From positions 1 through 64,000 of the IMG/VR virus record IMGVR_UViG_3300035703_000078: DNA of 64,000 bases, one strand, 5' to 3'. The DNA is from a virus. Positions 1 to 7,465 of the stretch are shown in pieces (positions within the stretch are counted from its first letter, which is position 1; every line of letters starts with the position of its first letter). The notes beneath the pieces were generated by a model, which worked only from the letters and a program-made list of their open reading frames with translations, searched no databases and had not been told where the DNA came from. The translations under genes were made by a program, and so were the position numbers.

Positions 1-110
1 CGGATAGCCTCCAAGTGACCGTTGCTGTCTGCACCATGTTCAATGCGGCAGTCAATCTCATTGCGAATTTGACCAATCATAAGTAAAAGCCATTCAGCGG
101 ATGAATTCAT
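1..110 (-). CDS. hypothetical protein, 3' end cut by window edge
   Basis: This is a short gene running off the left edge; 36 complete codons are visible. It begins at an ATG with a strong AAGGAGG ribosome site about 7 nt upstream, and its start overlaps the stop of the preceding gene as ATGA (107-110), so the two are probably translationally coupled. The visible peptide starts MNSSAEWLLLMIGQIRNE. I do not recognise a family and assign no function. Confidence 0.7.
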   Translation of the reverse strand, partial: MNSSAEWLLLMIGQIRNEIDCRIEHGADSNGHLEAI

Positions 111-334
111 TTGCCGTCCTCCTTGTAGCAGTCCCAACGCATTTCTTTTGCAAGTTGCCTTGGGTGGATGTAAGTGCCATTTTCACACCACATTCGCCTA
201 GCCTCATCCCGTTCAGCAGTAAGCCGAACAATGTCCCCATAGGCTTGCTTCATGATGATCTGCTCCATCGTGGAGCCACTTCCACCATCAAGGTACGCTT
301 GAATCATTGCCAGTGTATTAGATTTATTCATCAT
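107..334 (-). CDS. hypothetical protein, 75 aa
   Basis: This is a small soluble protein with no membrane segment. Its middle carries a helical, charged stretch (VRLTAERDEARRMWCENG), a layout often seen in short phage accessory proteins of unknown role. It starts within the last codons of the upstream gene (stop 324-326) and ends in an ATGA overlap with the next gene. Two adjacent ATGs (334 and 331) are possible starts, and neither has a clear ribosome site, so coupling is likely. The function is unknown. Confidence 0.7.
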   Translation of the reverse strand: MMNKSNTLAMIQAYLDGGSGSTMEQIIMKQAYGDIVRLTAERDEARRMWCENGTYIHPRQLAKEMRWDCYKEDGK

Positions 335-665
335 CTATATCACAAGCAAGATAAGTAATACGGAATGGACTATTCTTATAAGTGTTGACAAGATACCGTA
401 TCTGTTCTTTTGTTAATTGAAAGAAAGTAAGATCTCTTTCGAAAGTCATAAGATTATATCCAGTGCTGGGTTCAAGAAGCTTAAACTTCTTAAAAGCACT
501 AGCGCGCTTCTTATTTTTACCGTAGGTACAATCTTTTCCCATGATCCAATCAACAGGGTCATAAAGATCTTGTTCATTGTTTAACTTAAAAGATATACAA
601 AGATGATAATAAACAAAGGGAATCTTAAACTTCTTGACAAACTTTTCATTTGACTTAATAAGCAT
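324..665 (-). CDS. hypothetical protein, 113 aa
   Basis: This is a Lys/Phe/Tyr-rich protein with an acidic C-terminus (CDIDDE). No catalytic motif or membrane helix is visible. It lies directly downstream of the 78-aa gene with one base between them, in the left-hand run of overlapping small genes. That packing and its AT-rich codon use match its neighbours, which supports it as a real gene. I do not recognise the family. Confidence 0.7.
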   Translation of the reverse strand: MLIKSNEKFVKKFKIPFVYYHLCISFKLNNEQDLYDPVDWIMGKDCTYGKNKKRASAFKKFKLLEPSTGYNLMTFERDLTFFQLTKEQIRYLVNTYKNSPFRITYLACDIDDE

Positions 666-902
666 TTAATAAATACTCCTGTTAGCGGTTTGGTATTCAG
701 CGGCTACAAAGTATACGCCGTGAATAAAGTGATCTAGGAAACCGATAGTGGTACGGAGATAAGCAAGATCTTCATCACTAGAGAGCAGGGAATCAGAGTA
801 GATCTTCCAAAGAAGATCACGCTGCTTCTGCATATAGGCAAGATCACAGGGGGCCTGGATAACACAGCGATCCCGATTATTAGGATCAATACCAAAGTTC
901 AT
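666..902 (-). CDS. hypothetical protein, 78 aa
   Basis: I chose the ATG at 902 (MNFGIDPNNRDRC) rather than the longer 914 start. It has GGAG at normal spacing and overlaps the upstream stop as ATGA (899-902). The protein contains a predicted helical segment (LAYMQKQRDLLWKIYSDSLLSSDEDLAYLRTT is the region) and no recognisable active site. It is part of the overlapping small-gene series. The function is unknown. Confidence 0.72.
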   Translation of the reverse strand: MNFGIDPNNRDRCVIQAPCDLAYMQKQRDLLWKIYSDSLLSSDEDLAYLRTTIGFLDHFIHGVYFVAAEYQTANRSIY

Positions 903-1327
903 AGCTGTCTCCATTGTTCTTCAATAATGTTTGCAATTTCTTCAAAGGTAAACTCATGTCCGTATTCACCATCGTTCATACTGGTGAGCAGGCAAGTATC
1001 TTCATCCCTAAAGTATGAAGTATCACGACCTGGGATGGGTTTGTTGTACTTAAACTGTCCATTGTCATCCCCAATACCTGCCCAAATACGAACATCGCTT
1101 GGCAAAGTGCCAGTAGAATCGCCAAAGCATGTGACAATTGAGGTATCACTAAGCATACGTTGATGGCAATAAGAATCTCTATTGTTGTTTTCTTGCACAT
1201 ACAAGTCGCAGAGAACACCAAGGCAGCAATAAGTGTTAGTATCTTGGTTATGCAGTACACTCTTACCTTGCTTATAGTCTCCACTACGCAAAGCAGCAAC
1301 CCACTGTTGAGCAATTAGTTCATTCAT
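899..1327 (-). CDS. conserved phage protein, WxxALRSGxYxQGK / YCCLGVLCDLY type, 142 aa
   Basis: The N-terminal WVAALRSGDYKQGK, the central YCCLGVLCDLY, the later LPSDVRIWAG, the LTSMNDG stretch and the C-terminal FEEIANIIEEQW together match a layout I know from many unrelated phages, where the protein is annotated only as hypothetical. A conserved CCLGVLCD core suggests a structural or metal-binding role, but nothing is established. The gene overlaps the upstream DUF1281-like gene by 8 bases and the downstream gene by 4. Confidence 0.8.
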   Translation of the reverse strand: MNELIAQQWVAALRSGDYKQGKSVLHNQDTNTYCCLGVLCDLYVQENNNRDSYCHQRMLSDTSIVTCFGDSTGTLPSDVRIWAGIGDDNGQFKYNKPIPGRDTSYFRDEDTCLLTSMNDGEYGHEFTFEEIANIIEEQWRQL

Positions 1328-1874
1328 TGTTTAGGTATCCAGCAAATTCCATCATTGGTTCATGGTAAAACCATGAGATATGGCAGTTAGGGTAATTCTT
1401 AGAAAGGAAATGGTAGAACATATCTGGGGGACCCCAGGCAGTATCAAAGTTAATGGTAAAGGTTGCATCATCTGTTGACTTTGCATCTCCTGGATCAGGT
1501 AGTTCAACCTCAACCCAAGCAACATCTGATAGATCCCACTTGACACCCCAGTACTTCATGGCCCAATCATACCAATCATGCGCACCATACTTACGATAGT
1601 TTTCATTGTACCGTTCTGCTTCTTCGGAAGTAATAGCACGGCTAAGCATATCGTTAACTTCTGATACAAGCCAGTTATACTTCTTTGCTTCTGCTAGGAT
1701 TTGTTCTTCAGTCTTTGGCATGGGTGATACAGTATTACGAACTTCATCCGGCATTGGGATAAAGCCATTCATCTTGAACTCTTGATTACTGTAGTAACCA
1801 CACTTAGTTAGCATTTCATGTACTTCCGAGTACGGCCCGGAAATACGCACTTCATTCATACACCAATTAGGCAT
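1320..1874 (-). CDS. DUF1281 / Api92-like ferredoxin-fold protein
   Basis: The start is the ATG at 1874, preceded by AGGA. It gives the signature opening MPNWCMNEVRISGP of the DUF1281 (Api92/YubB-like) family, which has a ferredoxin-like fold. It is 184 aa long. A central YGAHDWYDWAMKYWGVKWD and a later TAWGPPDMFYHFLSKNYP are typical of that family: the Trp-rich segment is followed by the C-terminal strand-rich half. Such proteins are common on phages and plasmids and their biochemical role is not known. An upstream in-frame extension to 1913 lacks a ribosome site. The tRNA gene lies just upstream. Confidence 0.85.
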   Translation of the reverse strand: MPNWCMNEVRISGPYSEVHEMLTKCGYYSNQEFKMNGFIPMPDEVRNTVSPMPKTEEQILAEAKKYNWLVSEVNDMLSRAITSEEAERYNENYRKYGAHDWYDWAMKYWGVKWDLSDVAWVEVELPDPGDAKSTDDATFTINFDTAWGPPDMFYHFLSKNYPNCHISWFYHEPMMEFAGYLNNE

Positions 1875-1925
1875 TGTATTAATTCCTATGAGATAAAAAC
1901 AGGCCAAGAACACCTTGGCCTAAAT

Positions 1926-1998
1926 AGAAGGGGCGGGAGTTGCACCCACATATTCACGCTTATAAGGCATGCGCTCTATCTACTTCAGCCACCCTTCT
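1926..1998 (-). tRNA. tRNA-Ile (anticodon UAU)
   Basis: I read this as a 73-nt cloverleaf on the minus strand. The acceptor AGAAGGG pairs perfectly with CCCTTCT. The anticodon stem CATGC/GCGTG holds a 7-nt loop CTTATAA, giving anticodon TAT. There is a 5-nt variable loop, then a T arm GTGGG / TGCAACT / CCCGC. The D arm has a 3-bp stem and an unusual loop lacking the normal GG. The 3' CCA is not encoded. UAU reads AUA, a codon well used in this AT-rich genome. The arms fit well; the main doubt is the weak D arm. Confidence 0.85.
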
Positions 1999-2021
1999 TC
2001 ATAGGGGATTACTCCCCTACT

Positions 2022-2264
2022 TTAACGTTGCTTCTTCTTCTTGATTGAATCTTCAATACAATTGAAGCGACTGTTGAGAACAGTAAAATCATCTCTGATT
2101 TCAAGAATACGCTTGTAGATGTCATTAACATCTTGGTCTGCATAATCTCTATCGTTCTTAATTTCATTGTTGATCTGTCGGATACGCTTGATTACTTGAT
2201 ACATTAGCACAAGCAATAAAGCAAAACCAACTATACACAACGAGAACATAATTTCAATTAGCAT
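2022..2264 (-). CDS. small membrane protein with coiled coil, 80 aa
   Basis: The start is the ATG at 2264 with AGGAG five bases upstream; the longer reading to 2363 has no ribosome site. Residues 1-22 form a clear membrane helix (MLIEIMFSLCIVGFALLLVLM). It is followed by a charged, heptad-like stretch and a Lys/Arg tail, so the bulk should lie in the cytoplasm. It sits between the tRNA and the deaminase-like gene. The role is unknown; an effector anchored at the membrane is one possibility. Confidence 0.75.
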   Translation of the reverse strand: MLIEIMFSLCIVGFALLLVLMYQVIKRIRQINNEIKNDRDYADQDVNDIYKRILEIRDDFTVLNSRFNCIEDSIKKKKQR

Positions 2265-2277
2265 ATTTACTCCTGAC

Positions 2278-2652
2278 CTAATACTCCAACTGAACAAGTC
2301 CGTTGGGGATTGAATAATAAATTTCTGCGAAGGTGTTGATACACCAAGGCAAACATTTGGCACAAGGCTTGGACAACTTCATATCTCCCTTTGGACCAAA
2401 CCTAAAGTTAATCAACTTAAGATCTTCACCACGCATATGTTGTGGTACTTTCAAGAGTGCATCGAGCTCACTATGGAGTTCATAGTTCCTGTAGCCATAC
2501 TTCATAGCTAGAGGATGGGTCTTTCTCTTGTTAGTTCCAACACCAAGTACACGATTGTCAAGGACAACAATGCTAACGTGGTTATAGTTTCTTAGTTGAT
2601 TGCATTTTAGATATTCTGCGTAGGCAATATCACGATACTTTTCGATGTGCAT
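2278..2652 (-). CDS. cytidine/deoxycytidylate deaminase-like protein
   Basis: The protein has the two zinc motifs of the cytidine deaminase superfamily: HSELDAL (HxE) followed about 45 residues later by KPCAKCLPW (PCxxC). A VLGVGTNKRKTHPL strand lies before them, as is typical for the fold. At about 124 aa it is close to the size of CDA-fold enzymes. It could act on dCMP to supply dUMP for the ThyX encoded at 7.5-8.2 kb, but the substrate cannot be told from sequence. The start at 2652 lies inside the RusA gene end. A TTG 15 bases earlier is an alternative. Confidence 0.65.
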   Translation of the reverse strand: MHIEKYRDIAYAEYLKCNQLRNYNHVSIVVLDNRVLGVGTNKRKTHPLAMKYGYRNYELHSELDALLKVPQHMRGEDLKLINFRFGPKGDMKLSKPCAKCLPWCINTFAEIYYSIPNGLVQLEY

Positions 2653-3031
2653 CTTTGATCTTTTCAAATGTTACGGTAAAGTAACCTTCTTCCCCAGGCT
2701 CTGCCCATTGTTTTGAAATGAATAAAGCCCAGATCTGAGAATCATCTTCCCACAATTTACCATTCAACGAATCTAGAATAGCTTTACTGTAGTTATCTAC
2801 ATCAGCTCTTGGATATTCTAGCTTAGTTGTTTTAGGTCTTGTTATATAGCATCTAATATCTACTGCCAGCTTACCGCTCAGTGGAGTGAAGTTCCGGCCC
2901 AGGACTTGGTTTATTACCTGAGCCGCCAGATGCCGGAACTTCTTATAAGGTCCTGTAAAGTATGCACCAAACTTGCCAACTCTTGGTCGGCTTGCTGCTA
3001 CTGGATTAACAGGGAACTTATACTCCATCAT
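2630..3031 (-). CDS. rusA: RusA-like Holliday junction resolvase
   Basis: RusA-family resolvases cut four-way DNA junctions symmetrically. The sequence has the family N-terminus (PVNPVAASRPRVGKFGAYF) and the catalytic acidic cluster. ADVDN holds D77/D79 followed by KAILDSLNG (D87) and LWEDDSQI (D96/D97); the conserved lysine after them is seen as SKQW. The length (133 aa) is normal. In T7 relatives junction resolution is done by an endonuclease I, so RusA is a plausible replacement used to debranch replicating DNA before packaging. It lies just downstream of the SSB gene. Confidence 0.9.
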   Translation of the reverse strand: MMEYKFPVNPVAASRPRVGKFGAYFTGPYKKFRHLAAQVINQVLGRNFTPLSGKLAVDIRCYITRPKTTKLEYPRADVDNYSKAILDSLNGKLWEDDSQIWALFISKQWAEPGEEGYFTVTFEKIKDAHRKVS

Positions 3032-3044
3032 AAGCAGTCCCTAA

Positions 3045-3515
3045 TTAGAATGGAATATCACTAGCAGGTTCTTCAACAGAGGTAAACTCTGAAGAAGCAC
3101 CAGCATAGTTTCGTTCAATCAACTGGATTGATTCCATGTAGAATGAAACGGAATTATCCCGAGCAATTAGAGCTGGGGTTACCTTGACACGGACTACATC
3201 GGAACCGAATGGTACGGTTTCCGTTGGCTTGGTATCCGGGCCAATGACTGGGAAAGTCTTGATGCCTTCCTTTGCCTTAAGGACATTCTTAAACTTGATG
3301 GTCTTGATACCATCAGCATCCTTTAGGCCATTGATCTTCTTGCCACCTAGTTCCTTGACAGATGATTGAAGTTGCTTCTGCAACTCAGGTGTAAGCTCAA
3401 CAGTTACGGAGTGATTTGGATTTCCGAACTTGTCATCTGGTGACATTAGGTGTGACCACTTAACTGTTACATTACCTGTAACAAAAGGCTTGGCATACTT
3501 ATTCTTCGTTGGCAT
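3045..3515 (-). CDS. single-stranded DNA-binding protein (T7 gp2.5-like position) with DIPF tail
   Basis: The start is the ATG at 3515, preceded by AAGGAG; an extension to 3608 would add a spurious membrane helix that is really part of the next gene's region. The 156-aa protein is strand-rich (YAKPFVTGNVTVKWSHL, VTVELTPELQKQLQ, VRVKVTPALIARDNSVSFYMESIQLI), consistent with an OB-fold SSB of phages. It ends in an acidic tail closing with SVEEPASDIPF. DIPF is the exact tip by which bacterial SSB recruits replication and repair partners. The family assignment is from pattern and context; the tail is seen directly. Confidence 0.75.
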   Translation of the reverse strand: MPTKNKYAKPFVTGNVTVKWSHLMSPDDKFGNPNHSVTVELTPELQKQLQSSVKELGGKKINGLKDADGIKTIKFKNVLKAKEGIKTFPVIGPDTKPTETVPFGSDVVRVKVTPALIARDNSVSFYMESIQLIERNYAGASSEFTSVEEPASDIPF

Positions 3516-3675
3516 TGCTTGATTCTCCTTCTTGCTTAGGCGCAATGTTATTAATATTAGAACGAATGTTGAAGCTAATTGCATCAAGCTGACGATAGAT
3601 GTCAGCAAGGTAATTAACTACAGCATCAACAGGAACAGCTCGTACCTGTTCTGGCTTTGTTTCTACTTCACTCAT
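3499..3675 (-). CDS. hypothetical protein, 58 aa
   Basis: This is a short gene starting MSEVETKPEQVRAVPVDAVV. Its ATG overlaps the stop of the phosphoesterase as TAATG (3673-3677), and its end overlaps the SSB start by 17 bases in another frame. A predicted helix (VNYLADIYRQLDAISFNI) is the only visible element. It is probably made by coupled translation between the two neighbours. The function is unknown. Confidence 0.65.
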   Translation of the reverse strand: MSEVETKPEQVRAVPVDAVVNYLADIYRQLDAISFNIRSNINNIAPKQEGESSNANEE

Positions 3676-4328
3676 TAGTAAATCTCCAAATAGGGTTGTT
3701 TGCCATCAATGATTACTCCACAACTGATGATGGCTTTCTTCAGATGTGACTTTGAATATTGGAATACAGGATTTGATTGGTCAATTCCGGCCCCAACATT
3801 CATACCAAAATACATGGTCTTAGGGCCACGAATCCAGTTAATGCTAGCAATGCTATGGTGATGACCACAAACCACTGATTGTAGTCTAGCTTTTGCAGCA
3901 TTGAACGATGGATACATACCACCCCAGCCATCTCCATGAGTATATAATACTTCATCTACTTCAGATTCTAATACCCAATTCCATCTAGGAGTATTGTATA
4001 GATCTGAGAAAGACTTGAGATACATGCTGGGTATACCATGCTTATTTGATTTACGATGAACTCTAGCATCGTGGTTACCAACGCATACAGTAGCATTTGG
4101 AAATGCCTTGTACCATTCCTTAACCTTTACTAGAGCTGCTTTGTATTCTTCAAGTGGTCCAGGTAAATCTGGATTCTTGTCATGCATGGAGATTGCTTCG
4201 TGATCAATTATATCTCCAATGAATACAGTATTGTTTGTCTTATACTTACGTTGAATTTCTTTACAGAATTCAAGATAAGCCGGATGCACTGCTGGGCAGT
4301 GTAAGTCACCGATTACGAGTGTGCGCAT
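3675..4328 (-). CDS. calcineurin-like metallophosphoesterase
   Basis: The protein carries all five blocks of the binuclear metallophosphoesterase fold in order: GDLH (D8/H10), GDIID (about 38-42), GNHD (84-87), a THGDGW block and GHHH. The length, 217 aa, is that of a stand-alone catalytic domain. Such phage enzymes hydrolyse phosphoesters (protein, nucleotide or nucleic acid); the substrate here is open. It sits in the replication/recombination cluster upstream of the SSB, suggesting a nucleic-acid or nucleotide role. The start overlaps the upstream gene's end by 23 bases. Confidence 0.88.
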   Translation of the reverse strand: MRTLVIGDLHCPAVHPAYLEFCKEIQRKYKTNNTVFIGDIIDHEAISMHDKNPDLPGPLEEYKAALVKVKEWYKAFPNATVCVGNHDARVHRKSNKHGIPSMYLKSFSDLYNTPRWNWVLESEVDEVLYTHGDGWGGMYPSFNAAKARLQSVVCGHHHSIASINWIRGPKTMYFGMNVGAGIDQSNPVFQYSKSHLKKAIISCGVIIDGKQPYLEIY

Positions 4329-4536
4329 TCAATCTCCTTTTAGCATCTTCTTTCCACTGTACAGCTAGGGGAGGAAGCGGCTCTCCCCCATCATCTTGGG
4401 GGATAGGAGCATAGACATCAAACTCTCCCTTTAGGTGTAGTTCCTGCCACTTATTGTAGGTAACTTTTCCTTTGTCTCGCAGCACGACGGGCTTGTTCTC
4501 GTCGTTTCTTTTCTTGCTTGGCTTTGAATTTGTCAT
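4306..4536 (-). CDS. hypothetical basic protein, 76 aa
   Basis: The N-terminus is rich in Lys, Arg and Asn (MTNSKPSKKRNDENKPVVLRD), followed by a short Trp-containing middle and a Pro-rich segment (IPQDDGGEPLPPLAVQW). The ATG is preceded by AAGGATTTT. No known motif is visible. It overlaps the phosphoesterase start, which suggests coupled expression. The function is unknown. Confidence 0.65.
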   Translation of the reverse strand: MTNSKPSKKRNDENKPVVLRDKGKVTYNKWQELHLKGEFDVYAPIPQDDGGEPLPPLAVQWKEDAKRRLNAHTRNR

Positions 4537-4556
4537 AATTAAAATCCTTTGTATCT

Positions 4557-4886
4557 TTACGCCTTATGTTCTTCTGTTCTGCCATAATTTAAATCCTGAA
4601 TCTCAACAATCATTCGCTTTGGGATTTTATTAACTTGTGCTGTTTCATCTGGACCTACAGTATTGGTTACTGCAAAATGATCAGCATCCTCATGTAATAT
4701 AAAACCTACTGTAACCATGATAGGCAAGGGATCTTTAGCATAATTCAAAGCCTTGTTTCTATCAAGCCAGCCTTCACCACCAATAGTTACTGCATCAATC
4801 CAACTAATTAAAACTAACTGAGGGATTGTTGGATATGTAATATTATTAGGCAAAGAAATATTTAGATCCGAGTACTTCGGAAACAT
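4557..4886 (-). CDS. hypothetical protein, 109 aa
   Basis: The ATG at 4886 has GGAGAG upstream and lies inside the last 41 bases of the RNA polymerase gene in another frame. Its core, LISWIDAVTIGGEGWLDRN then LPIMVTVGFILHEDADHFAVT, resembles small phage proteins with a SWxDA...GW...VGF..hED pattern that are annotated only as hypothetical. It looks like a compact beta-rich protein. No active site can be assigned. Confidence 0.72.
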   Translation of the reverse strand: MFPKYSDLNISLPNNITYPTIPQLVLISWIDAVTIGGEGWLDRNKALNYAKDPLPIMVTVGFILHEDADHFAVTNTVGPDETAQVNKIPKRMIVEIQDLNYGRTEEHKA

Positions 4887-7284
4887 CGAACTCTCCGTCT
4901 GGTTTTGGACAGTCGGGAAGGAAGATTTTGTATTTCTTTTCAATTTCTTCTTTGAGGTTTTCAAGCTGATTCTCCTGATGAATTTTAACAAACTGTTCTC
5001 TTAGTATACTGTGCATCTCATCTACATCTGGTGCATATGTTCCAAAGGAATCATGCACCATTGAGAAAGCACACATACCTTGATTAAGCATTTCTCCAAT
5101 TGTCATAAACATATGAGCTGCATCTAGCGCATGGATAAAGTTTGGAGAAATCGCCAGATATTGTGCCTTGCCGTCGAGATCTTCCGTAACAGTTGAGAAT
5201 ACCAACTGCTGCCTGTTGAATAGTTCGGCATAGGAAACCCTTTCTAACACTTGATTGTACACATGATGTACTTCAAACCCGCTGGGAGTTGTCCATACAA
5301 ATGGTTTATTAATACTATTTAGAATGTCTGCAACAGATCGCAACCATTCCTTACCTTTGTTGGGTGACTCCATAGTTTCTCCCAAGCCAGCTTGAATAGC
5401 TCTGCTTAGTTCTACTACAGCACCACCCCTGGATTCCTTTGGAACCCAATCAACATGGCCTTCTTGCTTTACATACTTCTGCATACCATAGAATGTAAGT
5501 CCATAAGCATCACACATAGTAGGACGCTTGGCTACAGCCCTTGGTAGTTTATTATCCCAGTTAAGTAAGAATACCTGATACCAATTATTTTCTTGGTGTT
5601 GCTTCATGTATTCTGTACTGGCATCTGCAACAAACTGATACAAATCTTGAGGAGATTCTGAATCAATTAGGTTTGTAAGTACAGCAAGTTTCTTATTACG
5701 CATAATAGCAGACCAATGTTGACCACCATTATTTGCACCATCCATTTGAATATTGAGCTGTGTCATACCATCAGTACGAGCAAACTCAAAGATAGCAGCA
5801 AGACGTTGGAATGATTTATTCTTTTTCTTTGAGGCATCAATCCATTGCTTGTTTGAATAGGGATCAGATGCTATTGCAATAAGCATTTCAGCATTATCAT
5901 CTACCCATTTAACACGATCTTCAAATGGAATCTTATCCTGATCAAATAGGTTTGCTAGGTGTACCTTTAACCAGAACAAGCCACGCGGTGTCTGCTTGCG
6001 TGGTGAAGCAAAGTGAACAAGTCCACGATCAAAGTCTACACCTTGAGGTGATAGCAATTCACATACTGAATAAGCTCTACCTCTAAAGTCTAGTGTATAT
6101 GGCATGTAAAAGAAGTTCCAATCTAGCATCTTCTTAGCTAGCTGTAGTCTTACAATCATTCTACTTCTAGCTTGTTCTTCTTTATACCATTCACCCCATG
6201 CTTCATTAGATTCCTGCATCCACTTAGCTTGCTCTTCCTTTGTCCCTCCCTCCGGGTATGGCCTACTGAATGCATAGTCTTTAAAAGTAAATGCAGGTAG
6301 GTTAGCAAGCTTGTAGTCATTCTCAAACATAGTCTTCATTACATCATAGACTTGTTTGTTTACTGACCACTCAGTATGGCTGAGGGCATTTAGACCACGG
6401 AGAACTAGTTCACTTGGTCGTGAGTCCCAATCCTTTGGGTTTGCACCAACAGGATGATATCGCTTGATCATCTTCTTACGGATCCAGGGAGATAAGAAAC
6501 CACCATCTTCCTTTGCTGTGTGCTGGATAGGTGGACAGATCATTGGTCGATATACCAGACATGCTGCTTCAAGTAACTCATGTCGCTTGCTTAGTTCCTT
6601 GAGAATCCAAGGAGCAAAACAAACAAGCAATGACTTACGATTCTTTCCATTCCAATGTACCCTACTTACTAGGATATCACTGGATAGAGCAATGCGTAGC
6701 ATGTTATGTCCTAGGTCTTCCTTTTCCTTAGCCTTTAGCTTTGGAATAGATCCGACCTTCTTAGTAAATGCTTTGCACCGCTTGATTGTCCAGTTCTTAA
6801 TGAACTTGGATTGCTTTCTCCAATCTTCTGAGAACTTCTTCTTTGCTTGTTGATAAGATACAATGTTAATAACATCATCTGCAATTAACTTAGCTACTTG
6901 CTGTGCTACTGGTGCATTACTTGGAATGCCCATTGTATCATCGAAGCTTTGAATTGTATTCCTAGTTAGGAATAAGCGCATTACATTTCTAATAGTAATG
7001 TCTGCCATCTTAGCTGCACCAACACAAAGTAATGGTGCTAACCAATCAGGCGACTTACGGTTATTAGAACATGTGTCAATCCACTTTTGATAGAAAGGTG
7101 TAAGATGAATAACTGCGCTTTCAAGTAGTAATTGCTCAGGCTTTCCTTCATCGACAGCACGGTTATATTCCTTCCAGTATTTTTCAATACCATTATCTAG
7201 CAGATCTTCTTCAAATAACTTTTGATTAGTTACTCTAAATTCTTTTTGTTCTGGTGTTAGTTGATTCCAGGTAGTTAGTTTCAC
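4846..7284 (-). CDS. T7-type single-subunit DNA-directed RNA polymerase
   Basis: This 812-aa enzyme should transcribe the phage middle and late genes. The motifs are intact and in order: DFRGR (D399-R403), motif A MDGANNGGQH with catalytic D515, motif B RAVAKRPTMCDAYG with R582/K586/Y594, the NFIHALDAAHM block, and motif C VHDSFG with D745. Length and spacing fit the T7 family (883 aa in T7, from memory). It starts at GTG 7284, overlapping the stop of the zinc-ribbon gene as GTGA, so the two are coupled. It lies about 7.5 kb downstream of a second, divergent polymerase gene. Its promoter sequence cannot be fixed from this window. Confidence 0.97.
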   Translation of the reverse strand: MKLTTWNQLTPEQKEFRVTNQKLFEEDLLDNGIEKYWKEYNRAVDEGKPEQLLLESAVIHLTPFYQKWIDTCSNNRKSPDWLAPLLCVGAAKMADITIRNVMRLFLTRNTIQSFDDTMGIPSNAPVAQQVAKLIADDVINIVSYQQAKKKFSEDWRKQSKFIKNWTIKRCKAFTKKVGSIPKLKAKEKEDLGHNMLRIALSSDILVSRVHWNGKNRKSLLVCFAPWILKELSKRHELLEAACLVYRPMICPPIQHTAKEDGGFLSPWIRKKMIKRYHPVGANPKDWDSRPSELVLRGLNALSHTEWSVNKQVYDVMKTMFENDYKLANLPAFTFKDYAFSRPYPEGGTKEEQAKWMQESNEAWGEWYKEEQARSRMIVRLQLAKKMLDWNFFYMPYTLDFRGRAYSVCELLSPQGVDFDRGLVHFASPRKQTPRGLFWLKVHLANLFDQDKIPFEDRVKWVDDNAEMLIAIASDPYSNKQWIDASKKKNKSFQRLAAIFEFARTDGMTQLNIQMDGANNGGQHWSAIMRNKKLAVLTNLIDSESPQDLYQFVADASTEYMKQHQENNWYQVFLLNWDNKLPRAVAKRPTMCDAYGLTFYGMQKYVKQEGHVDWVPKESRGGAVVELSRAIQAGLGETMESPNKGKEWLRSVADILNSINKPFVWTTPSGFEVHHVYNQVLERVSYAELFNRQQLVFSTVTEDLDGKAQYLAISPNFIHALDAAHMFMTIGEMLNQGMCAFSMVHDSFGTYAPDVDEMHSILREQFVKIHQENQLENLKEEIEKKYKIFLPDCPKPDGEFDVSEVLGSKYFFA

Positions 7285-7436
7285 TCATCATCCTCACAGT
7301 TATCATAGTTGCATTCGTCATTGTACAAATCTTTTGCACAATTATAACAATAAGAACCAGGTTTATAAGGTGTACCATCCACAAAACCACACAGTGGACA
7401 ATCCATTCTATAGTTTTCTTTGTTTTCTTTTTCCAT
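7281..7436 (-). CDS. small zinc-ribbon protein, 51 aa
   Basis: The gene starts at ATG 7436 and ends in a 4-base GTGA overlap with the RNA polymerase start. The peptide has two Cys pairs, CPLC and CYNC, 18 residues apart, which is a zinc-ribbon layout, and an acidic C-terminus with a further Cys pair (ECNYDNCEDDE). The ribosome site is weak (AGAGAAA). Because it is coupled to the polymerase it may be a co-made transcription factor or inhibitor, but that is inference from position only. Confidence 0.75.
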   Translation of the reverse strand: MEKENKENYRMDCPLCGFVDGTPYKPGSYCYNCAKDLYNDECNYDNCEDDE

Positions 7437-7465
7437 GTAGTTTATTTCTCTAGCAATATACTAGG

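Noticed and set aside
2001-2020. TAGGGG...CCCCTA hairpin beside the tRNA as a terminator
   Set aside because: No T-run follows on the minus strand. It may be a processing stem for the tRNA 5' side, but there is not enough to claim it.
4846-4886. RNA polymerase C-terminus truncated
   Set aside because: The frame ends GSKYFFA, with Phe and Ala at the end as in T7-type enzymes that finish in an aromatic-Ala foot, so it looks complete.
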